A DNA stretch of 64,000 nucleotides from Roseovarius sp. S88. GTDB taxonomy: Bacteria; Pseudomonadota; Alphaproteobacteria; Rhodobacterales; Rhodobacteraceae. The position numbers and the translations under genes are program-made. Of this stretch, positions 56,555 through 64,000 are shown piece by piece. The stretch spans positions 62,001 through 126,000 of the forward strand of contig NZ_CP146069.1 in the NCBI RefSeq assembly GCF_037023735.1. The letters are read 5' to 3'. The notes beneath the pieces were generated by a model, which made no database searches, was not told the DNA's origin, and saw nothing but the letters and a program-made list of their open reading frames with translations. Position 1 is the first letter of the stretch. Every line of letters starts with the position of its first letter.

Positions 56555-57118
56555 ATGCGCTATCAGATCACTGGAAAACAAATCGACATCGGAAGCGCAT
56601 TGCAGACCCACGTAGAGAATGAATTGAATTCAGTTGTGGAGAAGTATGCAGAGCGCCCGACCGATGCGAACGTCATATTTTCCAAGAGCGCAGCAGAATT
56701 TGTGTGTGAAGCAACCATTCATCTCTCTACAGGTCTGACAGCGCAGGCCAAGGCGCATGCACACGAAATCTATGCAGCGTTCGACCAATGCAGCGAAAAG
56801 ATGGAAAAACAACTCCGCCGCTATAAACGGCGATTGAAAGATCATCACAGACAGCGTTCGGAACCGGTTGAACTTTCAGAAGCTTCCGCCTATATCCTCG
56901 CTTCCGACAGTATCGGAGAGGATTCGGAACCGGATACGCTTCAGCCCATCATCGTGGCTGAAATGGAAACGAAAATCCCTTCTCTTTCCGTAGGCGAAGC
57001 AGTTATGCAGATGGAATTGGCGGGTGCGCCGGTTCTTGTGTTCAGAAACGAAGGCAAAGATGGATTGAACGTCGTGTATCGCAGAGATGACGGCAACATT
57101 GGGTGGATCGATCCGTAA
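56555..57118 (+). CDS. hpf: Ribosome hibernation promoting factor HPF (long form)
   Basis: Binds the ribosome in slow growth and joins 70S particles into dimers. It has 188 residues, with the ribosome-binding S30AE domain (about 1-100) and the C-terminal dimerising domain (about 130-188, ending YRRDDGNIGWIDP). The start at 56555 follows TTGGAGGATA; the longer frame from 56471 lacks one. It is preceded by a 237-bp gap with no rpoN. ptsN follows after 49 bp. Confidence 0.95.
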   Translation: MRYQITGKQIDIGSALQTHVENELNSVVEKYAERPTDANVIFSKSAAEFVCEATIHLSTGLTAQAKAHAHEIYAAFDQCSEKMEKQLRRYKRRLKDHHRQRSEPVELSEASAYILASDSIGEDSEPDTLQPIIVAEMETKIPSLSVGEAVMQMELAGAPVLVFRNEGKDGLNVVYRRDDGNIGWIDP

Positions 57119-57167
57119 ACCAAATTGGCAGCAGGCAAGAGATCCTGCGCCTCGGAGCAACAATTAG

Positions 57168-57632
57168 ATGCAATTTTCTGAAATCCTCAAACCAGAGGCG
57201 ATTCGGGTATTTTCCTCTATTTCGAGCAAAAAACGCCTTTTGCATGAACTCGGCGCAATTGCTGAGGCAGCGTACGGCCTGGATCAAACACGTGCTGTCG
57301 AGGCTCTATTGGAACGCGAAGCCCTTGGGCCCACTGGCGTGGGGCATGGCGTGGCCCTTCCGCATGCCCGGCTTGATGGCACGGACAAAGTGGTCGGAGC
57401 TGTACTGCACTTGGATTCACCAATCGATTTCTCATCCGTTGATCGGCAACCTGTTGATCTTGTGTTCGCTCTGTTTGCGCCAAAAGATGCAGGGGTAGAA
57501 CATCTCAAGGCTCTGGCTCTTGTGTCAAGAACACTGCGTGACACCTCCATATGTGCCAAACTGCGCGCCAACAATGATCCGGCAACGCTGTACGCGATCA
57601 TTACAGAGTCACAGTCAGTTCAAGCCGCCTAA
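57168..57632 (+). CDS. ptsN: PTS IIA-like nitrogen-regulatory protein PtsN
   Basis: EIIA-Ntr, a phosphorelay regulator of 154 residues that tunes nitrogen and potassium metabolism. The phosphorylated histidine is H66 in GHGVALPHARL. It is the last gene of the rnd-lptCAB-hpf-ptsN stretch and converges on the sulfotransferase-like gene. Its usual partners (NPr, EI-Ntr) are not in the window. Confidence 0.95.
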   Translation: MQFSEILKPEAIRVFSSISSKKRLLHELGAIAEAAYGLDQTRAVEALLEREALGPTGVGHGVALPHARLDGTDKVVGAVLHLDSPIDFSSVDRQPVDLVFALFAPKDAGVEHLKALALVSRTLRDTSICAKLRANNDPATLYAIITESQSVQAA

Positions 57633-57691
57633 CGACGAAGCGTTTTGGTTTTAGCCTGAGGCATAGATAAAGTCGAAACACACAAAAAGCT

Positions 57692-59125
57692 TTAGTTGGA
57701 TTTCCAAGCATCAAATCCGAACATCATGTAGTCACGCTGATAGATCTGCGCGATACGTTGCTCAATCTTGTCATCATAGATGTCCGCAAGTTTGAAGGGC
57801 AGATCATCTTCCTGAACCACTAGACCCGGAGCATCTTTCCACCCAACCTGCACCGCGAGTCTCGACAATTCATCGCCCATTTCACTCTCTCGAAAAATGT
57901 GATCAGGAATGATGAATTGGGCCATGCCCTGAAGAACCGCAGATTGAGTCGCCCAATGGGCATCAACACGAATTGCAGTTTGACCCGCCAAGTTTGCGAT
58001 CAAAAAATCAAGAAACCCTAAAAACGCATCTCGATGCTCTGCCAACCCGTACTCCTCCGACGGAAATTTCCCTGGCAAAGGGATTTTGAACGAGTTCCTT
58101 AGAATTTTTCGAATACCGTCAAACGTTCCTGGTCCGGTCTTCAATATCTTGGTGCAGAACGCATGATGCGCCCGCACAACGGGATGCCGCAGTACGGTAA
58201 AACTGCGGTGGCCAGTGTTCTTACGCTTCCACTGCCGCAGCGATTTTTGATTAAGGCCTGTCTGCAAGTCTTCGCTCGTGCCGCCATCAAGTTGCGCCAT
58301 CCAGTTTAGCACCGAGCCTTCTGGTCCGGATCGAACGGGCAAATAAAGCAGTGGTGCTTCTTTGCAAGTGACAAAGCTGGGGGCAGCAGGCCCGCGGCGT
58401 GGCTCGAAACTGGGAGTCCGGTGCAAATTGAAGCGATCAAGTCGCGCTATGGCTTTTTCAAAGTCATGCGGATTCGAAACCTTGTCAGTGAGCGAGCTTG
58501 GGTTTTGTTTTTTGAGTCCCTTGTCCAGCGCGTCAAGTTGCTCTTCGCTCCCTAAAAACTGAGCAAGACCATTAATGACGTTAATATCCTGTAGATCCTC
58601 ATAGGCCAGGTAAAATGCCGTTTGCCCGGATTTTTGAAGATGGTTCATCAATCGGACCTGAAAGTCGTGTGTCTGGTTCAGATGCGTCTCAAACTCGTCC
58701 CCATCGAACCGGACACGGCTGTCTTTACGCCGTTTTACGTTTGTAAGTTTCCATTGCCCCGTGGCCTGCGCAATTTTCCAAGAGACATAGCTGTCCAGTG
58801 GATTGCGAGTGAGGATGATTTTAGCACATCGGGTGTCATCTAAAACTGTGTCCAATATTCTTGGGTCATGGTCATGGAAATACCGAAACCCACCCAAACC
58901 CGCAGGCCTGTTTTTGATAGCATCGATCAAACGAAGCGGATCGGCATCGCGGGTTGCGCGTGTCACTCCTGCAATTTCTGTTTTGTTGGGGTAACCAATG
59001 AAGTGCGGGTTGAATGCCTCCCCGAAACACTCAAATCGGTCAAACGAGTTAATGTTAGATTCAAGGAAGTTCGAACCTGTGCGCATCTCGGCGAACAATA
59101 CAAAATAGTCGAACCGATTTGCCAT
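57692..59125 (-). CDS. NodH-like sulfotransferase with two sulfotransferase-like parts
   Basis: A 477-residue protein. The N-terminal part has a PAPS phosphate loop in AEMRTGSNFLESN (about 13-25) and a 3'-phosphate site in LTRNPLDSYVSW, as in the NodH family. The C-terminal half again has sulfotransferase-like pieces: LPVRSGPEGSVLNW and VLRHPVVRAHHAFCTKI. The second loop looks degenerate, so it may be inactive or need not bind PAPS. It sits at the end of a surface-polysaccharide run and probably sulfates a glycan. Confidence 0.8.
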   Translation of the reverse strand: MANRFDYFVLFAEMRTGSNFLESNINSFDRFECFGEAFNPHFIGYPNKTEIAGVTRATRDADPLRLIDAIKNRPAGLGGFRYFHDHDPRILDTVLDDTRCAKIILTRNPLDSYVSWKIAQATGQWKLTNVKRRKDSRVRFDGDEFETHLNQTHDFQVRLMNHLQKSGQTAFYLAYEDLQDINVINGLAQFLGSEEQLDALDKGLKKQNPSSLTDKVSNPHDFEKAIARLDRFNLHRTPSFEPRRGPAAPSFVTCKEAPLLYLPVRSGPEGSVLNWMAQLDGGTSEDLQTGLNQKSLRQWKRKNTGHRSFTVLRHPVVRAHHAFCTKILKTGPGTFDGIRKILRNSFKIPLPGKFPSEEYGLAEHRDAFLGFLDFLIANLAGQTAIRVDAHWATQSAVLQGMAQFIIPDHIFRESEMGDELSRLAVQVGWKDAPGLVVQEDDLPFKLADIYDDKIEQRIAQIYQRDYMMFGFDAWKSN

Positions 59126-59130
59126 CTACT

Positions 59131-60831
59131 CTATCGCACCAGATAGGGTTTTGGTTTGTCCTGGTCTGGCTCATGCAGCCTGTGCTCAACCGGAAAGTCA
59201 CCCATGAGGTAGGGGTGCATGCCCTGATTTTTCAGGTTTTGGAGAAACTGGCCGAACCCTGTCAGATCAGACATTTTCGGCACCTCAGCCAGTCCAAACT
59301 GTGTTTGTTTCCCGATCTCATCAATAATCGTCTGCAAAGGTTCCATCGGCGCTTCGATAAACTCTGCCATGGTCCAAATCCGCACCCGCGCCTTGGCCCA
59401 GGGAGACCGCAGAACCTCTAGATGTTTGCTCTCGGTTTGTTGCAACCGCGCAGCTTCCTGACGAATGTCTGAAAAATTCTTGTTCGATTTGAAGAGCGTC
59501 ACCGCCCAGGCACCCGATATTACCGAGATCTGCGCATTTGGGTCTTTTGCGATATCCCATTCGATATCCCGGATCTTGTCACGAGGGCCCATCTGAAAAC
59601 ACTGCCGTTCACCGCGGGTGTTCCAAATGAGACTGGAAAGAAACGCGCGCGGATTGTAGTCGCGCAATGTAGCATTGTCGCTCAACGCTCCATTCATCAC
59701 CGTCTGATATTCAGAGAATTCGGCTTTTTCTGGTGCAAACAAGTGACCATGCACCCGGGTTCCCGTGACCTTTCCAAGCCAGGGTTCGAAATTTTCAAAG
59801 AGGTCACTGAATCCCTGAAAGACCGAATACTGCGCGCAGGTCAGCCCATTTTCGCGCCCCTCGACAGGAAAACGGCTTTGCATAAACAGACCGCGTCGCC
59901 CGCGCGTCCGCCGCTCCACAGCCTTGGCAAAAATTCGGTCGATTTTGCCAGGGTTGGGCTCAGTCCGTTTCATCGCGCCGGCAGGGTCGGTCAAAAACGC
60001 ATCATAGAGGCGATTGGCGAAAGGCCAAATCTTACGGGCAACGAAGCAATCAGAACGGCGCAAAAGCTGTAAATGATCATCGTAGAAAATGTGTGGCTTA
60101 CCCTGATAGTCGAATTTCGAAAGCGTGAGAGACCGGCTTTCGATTTGCCGGGAATAAAGTCGCGCCAACGTCTGGAAATAGCTTTCGTCGGGTATCCAAA
60201 CCTTGCTGAAATACCGATCATATACGGCACGGTCCGGATCATCGAGAATGGCCGACAACGTTTGTCTGGTCAGGCACCACCATTGGCTTCCCATATGCGG
60301 TACAATTCCGTTGGGGATGCGCCGACGATAACGGATCAAGCGTTGAAGTGCGACGTACCTGTCGAACATGAATCTGTTATTGCGCCACGAAAACGGAAAT
60401 CGAAGCGTGAACCGCTCTTTGTCGAAACCACCGATTGTCCATGGCACATCAGACGTTGTTGCGGACTCGATAAAGTCTGTTTGAGGTCGTTCTGCCAAGT
60501 AATCAATCAGTTCCTGAACTGGCCGCAATGGAAGGCACGACCCGGACGCAAGATACACGTGCCGCACATGCGTAAACTGATCCAGCATGAGGCGTGAAGC
60601 ACTTTGTGTCGCCGCCACCAACGCCCAAGTGCCCCATTCGCATCGATGCCTTTTGGAAAACCGAACATTTGGCAGATCAGACAACGCTTCGACAAAACCA
60701 TTGTATGGGCCTGGCAGCACGTTCTTGTCGACATGCACGACAATAGGGCAACCTGCAGCAGACCAATGGCGTGCCACCTGCTCTGCACGGTCAAAAGCCG
60801 TGTGAACCAGCATTATAATGCCAACGCTCAT
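59131..60831 (-). CDS. GT14-like beta-1,6-N-acetylglucosaminyltransferase family protein
   Basis: A 566-residue protein. The N-terminal about 290 residues carry the core-2/I-branching transferase motifs: VHVDKNV, YLASGSCLPLR, GSQWWCLT and PDESYFQTL. The C-terminal about 270 residues form a second region with no family I am sure of (possibly DUF5927/5928). It lies 5 bp before the sulfotransferase-like gene and 13 bp after the glycosyltransferase gene upstream, so one transcript is likely. Bacterial substrates of this group are unknown. Confidence 0.8.
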   Translation of the reverse strand: MSVGIIMLVHTAFDRAEQVARHWSAAGCPIVVHVDKNVLPGPYNGFVEALSDLPNVRFSKRHRCEWGTWALVAATQSASRLMLDQFTHVRHVYLASGSCLPLRPVQELIDYLAERPQTDFIESATTSDVPWTIGGFDKERFTLRFPFSWRNNRFMFDRYVALQRLIRYRRRIPNGIVPHMGSQWWCLTRQTLSAILDDPDRAVYDRYFSKVWIPDESYFQTLARLYSRQIESRSLTLSKFDYQGKPHIFYDDHLQLLRRSDCFVARKIWPFANRLYDAFLTDPAGAMKRTEPNPGKIDRIFAKAVERRTRGRRGLFMQSRFPVEGRENGLTCAQYSVFQGFSDLFENFEPWLGKVTGTRVHGHLFAPEKAEFSEYQTVMNGALSDNATLRDYNPRAFLSSLIWNTRGERQCFQMGPRDKIRDIEWDIAKDPNAQISVISGAWAVTLFKSNKNFSDIRQEAARLQQTESKHLEVLRSPWAKARVRIWTMAEFIEAPMEPLQTIIDEIGKQTQFGLAEVPKMSDLTGFGQFLQNLKNQGMHPYLMGDFPVEHRLHEPDQDKPKPYLVR

Positions 60832-60844
60832 CTACTGCTCTTCT

Positions 60845-61855
60845 TCATGCCCAGTTCCCCTTAGACATTAGTCCGAGGATCTCAAGTTGCCTCCAGTTTA
60901 TATATTTTTCCGACCATTTGCACCAAAGGTCTGGATTCTCTTTCACAGAGTCGACATAGGCCTTGTATTCGACGCTGCCTTGATAGTGCTGTTTGCGCTT
61001 CAACTCTTCTTCGGCTTTGGCGGCAAACGTGTTCAAAAACTTCACGTGAAGCAGGATTCCACTGGCCTTTTCTCCTCCCCATTCATCGTAAGTAAGATTG
61101 AGCCCACGGGGCAAAAGCATGTGCGTAGAGCTGATGTAGGTGTAACGCTTGTCCCATTTGACCAATGGCGTCTTGTTCAGAGCGGGCGCCTTTGTGGGCT
61201 TGTCAGTGAAAAACATCCGACTGCGCGGCCCACCTTGAATCCACAGGTTGCCATATCGTTTGTTCTTTTCGATTACATAGTTGCCGGGGTCAAACCAACT
61301 GGCGATCTCCACAGGATCCTGACCGGGCAAATAAGGCACCGCATCAATCCGGCCTTTGGGGTACATGTCCAACAACATCGCGCCGAACGAACGCACTTGG
61401 CTGACGTCAAGCCAATCGGTCAAAGCGCGTATAGGTCGCGTGTCACAGAACGGGTAAATGAACAATTCATCGGGGTCGACCACAAGCGTCCAGTGCCCAT
61501 GTCCATATTTTCTCTGTAACCAGTTTAGCCAATCAACACCAAACTTTGAGTTCTTGTAGCTCGCCTTGGTTGTCCAGACCGACACGTCGCTTTGGTTCGC
61601 AAGATACTCTCGCCCACCATCGCTGCTGTCGTTATCAACAATCAGGAAGTGCGAAACACCAAGATTTCGATAGTATTTGAGAAAGTAGGGAAGTCGAACA
61701 TTCTCATCCCGAATAGTCGAGAACAACAAAATGTCGCCAGGTAGAATTTTGCCGGTGCGGTTCACCACGGGTTTGAGCGAAAAATGCTTTCGAAACGCGC
61801 GGACTTGGTGGCGCTTTCTGCGCAGTCGCATCACGTATGACTGCAACAAACTCAA
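60845..61855 (-). CDS. Glycosyltransferase family 2-like protein, intact copy
   Basis: A 336-residue glycosyltransferase, recognised by the GDILLFSTIRDENVRLPYF start and VDPDELFIYP (a DxDE-like metal site). FGAMLLDMYPKGRID and NLWIQGGPRSRMFF are shared with the frameshifted neighbour copy upstream, so the two arose by tandem duplication. The C-terminus ends with the WRQLEILGLMSKGNW block, also shared. It is likely part of the polysaccharide operon; the sugar is unknown. Confidence 0.82.
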   Translation of the reverse strand: MSLLQSYVMRLRRKRHQVRAFRKHFSLKPVVNRTGKILPGDILLFSTIRDENVRLPYFLKYYRNLGVSHFLIVDNDSSDGGREYLANQSDVSVWTTKASYKNSKFGVDWLNWLQRKYGHGHWTLVVDPDELFIYPFCDTRPIRALTDWLDVSQVRSFGAMLLDMYPKGRIDAVPYLPGQDPVEIASWFDPGNYVIEKNKRYGNLWIQGGPRSRMFFTDKPTKAPALNKTPLVKWDKRYTYISSTHMLLPRGLNLTYDEWGGEKASGILLHVKFLNTFAAKAEEELKRKQHYQGSVEYKAYVDSVKENPDLWCKWSEKYINWRQLEILGLMSKGNWA

Positions 61856-62025
61856 CGATCAAACCCTCACTGCAGGCATCAATTCTAATTGACACCTTAG
61901 GACTTGGCGCTTAACGCAACCTTTTTGCAGGATTTTGCTGATGACTTCAGCCCAAAATTGCCTGTCACTACTCGTGAACACTATACTAAGTGATTGGGTA
62001 AAGTAGGTAAACTCCCTAACAAAAC

Positions 62026-63047
62026 TCACACCCAGTTCCCCTTTGACATCAAACCCATAGCCTCCAACTGACGCCAACCCAACAATCTGCTCGACCCCTC
62101 GCACCACAGGGTTGGATTTGCGGTGAGAGCGTCGTAGTAATCGTCATACAATTTGGAATTAGCGAAGTGCTCAGCACGGTGTTTTTCTTCGTCAGCTCGC
62201 TCAACTATCAAATTGAGGAACTTCGAGTGCAACAGAACACCTGATATGCGTTCACCTCCGTCGTCATCATAAACGTGATTGAGCCGCCGAGGCAGAAGCG
62301 AATGCGCTGAGCTGACATACGCGTATCTGCGGTTCCATTTGACCAGTGGAATTTTGCCCAATGTCGGTGCTCGTTTCGGACGGTCTTTGAAAAACAATCG
62401 TGCACGGACGCCGCCTTGAATCCACAAATTTTGAAGGTCCTTTTTTTCTGCATCACGTAGTTTCCACCATCGAACCACCGAAGCGTTTCAAATGGGTTGT
62501 CGCCTGGCGTGTAAACTTCGTCCCCCACCGGGCCTTTTGGATACATGTCCAACATCAACGCCCCGAAAGATTCGTGGCCATGTTGATCTAACCACTGCGT
62601 CAACGCGGGGAGCGTGCGTGTCGTGTGATGCGGGTAAATCAGAATTTCATCAGCATCTACAGAAAGGCACCAATGGCCGTGCCCAAACTTGATCTGCAAC
62701 CACGTAACCCAATCAACTCCAAAACGGGATAAACGGTAACTTTTGTCAGTTTGCCAAAGCGAAACATCTTCCTGTTGCATCAAAAATTCGGCCGTCCCGT
62801 CGTCGCTACCATTGTCGACAAACAAGAAATGCCGAACACCCAAATTTCGGTAGTGATGAAGAAAATAAGGCAGCCGCATCGCTTCGTTGCGCACAGTCGA
62901 AAACAAGAGAACATCCTGTGCTGCAATTTGTGGCGTGCGGTCGATGATGGAAGATAGCTGCCGCCTTTTTCGGAACGCACGAAACAGCAACCTACGGCGT
63001 TTCCACCGAAGTCTGTAGGCGAATACTGCTTTCGACAGCGCGCTCAT
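62026..63047 (-). pseudogene. Glycosyltransferase family 2-like protein, frameshifted tandem copy
   Basis: A duplicate of the gene at 60845-61855. The first frame runs from 63047 (MSALSKAV) through VDADEILIYP to NYVMQKKRT, then goes off frame; the rest, NLWIQGGVRARLFF to GLMSKGNWV, continues in another frame to 62026. The break is in a run of seven A on the minus strand (62441-62447); an eighth A gives an intact 340-residue protein that matches the paralogue. It may be a real frameshift, transcriptional slippage or sequencing error. Confidence 0.78.
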
Positions 63048-63085
63048 GAATTGCCCGAATTAGTGCCTCTGCCTGAAAATCGGGT

Positions 63086-64000
63086 TTATTTATCGTAATG
63101 TCCAGTTTGATGCCAACGCCAAGCATCAGAAATCATCTGGTCCAGAGTAGATTTCTTTGGATTCCAGCCCAGTTCCGCCTGCGCACGCTCGGAGCCAGAA
63201 ACCAACTTAGTGCAATCACCAGCTCGTCTTTCACCGAAGACGAGTGGCACAGTCTGTCCTGTCGTTTTCTCTGCTTGACCCGCCACTTCGCGAACAGAAA
63301 AACCGGTGCCTGTTCCGAGGTTGAACACACGATTGTCTCGTCCAGAATCCAGCCACTTCAATCCAAGCACATGTGCATCGACCAAATCAGTCACATGAAC
63401 ATAGTCTCTGATGCATGTGCCATCTGGCGTATCGTAGTCGGTGCCAAACACAGTCAACGCGTCCCGTTTTCCGGAAATGGCATCAAGGATCAATGGGACG
63501 AGATGCGTTTCAGGATGGTGAAATTCACCGATTTCAGCATCTTGATCTGCTCCTGCGACGTTAAAGTAGCGAAAGATCACGTGCTTCAGGCCATGCGACA
63601 CACCAAAATTATTTAAAATGTCCTCAATGGCCCGCTTGCTGGCTCCGTAGGCATTGAGCGGGTGTTGCGCAGAGGTTTCATCCAAGACCACATTGTCATG
63701 ATCGCCATAGGTCGCGCAGGTGGAAGAAAAGACAATCTTCTCGCATCCCGCTGCAAGGGCCGCCTGGCACAGAACGAGAGACCCGATGACATTGTTGTCC
63801 CAGTAGAGCCCAGGGTCATGCATGCTTTCGCCAACTTGGCTCAGCGCTCCAAAATGCAGAACGGCCGCTGGATCGTATGTGGAAAACACGTCATCTAGTC
63901 GCGCACGATCCCGCAAATCGCCCTCTTCGAACGGGCCAAATTTTACCGCATCCGCCCATCCAGTAGAAAGATTGTCGTATGTGACGGGTATGTAACCCGC
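63086..64000 (-). CDS. galE: UDP-glucose 4-epimerase GalE (5' end cut by window edge)
   Basis: Interconverts UDP-glucose and UDP-galactose for surface glycans. About 305 residues are visible; the N-terminal GxxGxxG is outside the window. The catalytic region reads SSTCATYG, and the YxxxK pair is in YGASKRAIEDIL. FNLGTGTGFSVREV and RAGDCTKLV near the end are typical of GalE. The frame is open to base 64000 (AGYIPVTYDNLSTGW). It heads the polysaccharide run on the minus strand. Confidence 0.93.
   Translation of the reverse strand, partial: AGYIPVTYDNLSTGWADAVKFGPFEEGDLRDRARLDDVFSTYDPAAVLHFGALSQVGESMHDPGLYWDNNVIGSLVLCQAALAAGCEKIVFSSTCATYGDHDNVVLDETSAQHPLNAYGASKRAIEDILNNFGVSHGLKHVIFRYFNVAGADQDAEIGEFHHPETHLVPLILDAISGKRDALTVFGTDYDTPDGTCIRDYVHVTDLVDAHVLGLKWLDSGRDNRVFNLGTGTGFSVREVAGQAEKTTGQTVPLVFGERRAGDCTKLVSGSERAQAELGWNPKKSTLDQMISDAWRWHQTGHYDK

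Overview
The window looks like a chromosomal segment of a marine alphaproteobacterium of the Rhodobacterales (Roseobacter group). The basis is the petP/petR pair, TRAP transporters, the leuCD/leuB layout with two unrelated genes between, lptCAB-hpf-ptsN without rpoN, a NDUFA9-type epimerase beside uppP, DUF2167, and the N-methyl-amine catabolic genes. I do not name a genus. No prophage, insertion sequence, CRISPR array or rRNA was seen. Both window edges cut a gene (serB on the left, galE on the right).

Layout. 1-6.6 kb: the end of serB, a GMC oxidoreductase, and a divergent TRAP transporter (dctP-Q-M) with an IclR regulator. 6.7-8.3 kb: tRNA-Pro(CGG), a GNAT acetyltransferase and a DUF2167 membrane protein whose ribosome binding site lies in a perfect hairpin. 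8.3-16.3 kb: leucine/branched-chain synthesis (leuC, leuD, leuB, ilvE) with a membrane protein, an EEP-fold protein and the petPR regulators. 16.4-28.6 kb: a polyamine-type ABC transporter with unusually enlarged permeases, an FMN reductase, an ectoine-hydrolase-like M24 protein, a class III aminotransferase, a GntR/FCD regulator, a PuuB-like FAD oxidoreductase and an EamA transporter.

28.7-40.3 kb is the most interesting part. A translationally coupled pair fits TmpB/TmpA, the oxygenases that turn (2-trimethylaminoethyl)phosphonate into glycine betaine and phosphate. Close by is a six-gene run in one direction: a MttB-family methyltransferase without a pyrrolysine codon, Kbl, a cysteine-synthase-like PLP enzyme, Tdh, a dimethylglycine/sarcosine-dehydrogenase-like protein fused to a GcvT domain, and a GlxA/AraC regulator. 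A LysR gene diverges from its head. Together they suggest a route from quaternary amines or phosphonates through glycine betaine to glycine and one-carbon units; this linkage is inferred.

40.3-53.6 kb: a frameshifted HyuA-type hydantoinase, queG, a GST, mtgA, gltB and gltD with a GFA-family gene between them and four exact 11-bp-spaced repeats, uppP, and the NDUFA9-like epimerase. 53.7-57.6 kb: tRNA-Leu(CAG), a short RNase D, lptC-lptA-lptB, hpf and ptsN. 57.7-64 kb: surface-polysaccharide genes: a two-part NodH-like sulfotransferase, a GT14-like transferase, two tandem related glycosyltransferases (one frameshifted in an A7 run) and galE.

The two frameshifts both lie in homopolymers, so they could be real decay, slippage or sequencing error; reads would decide.
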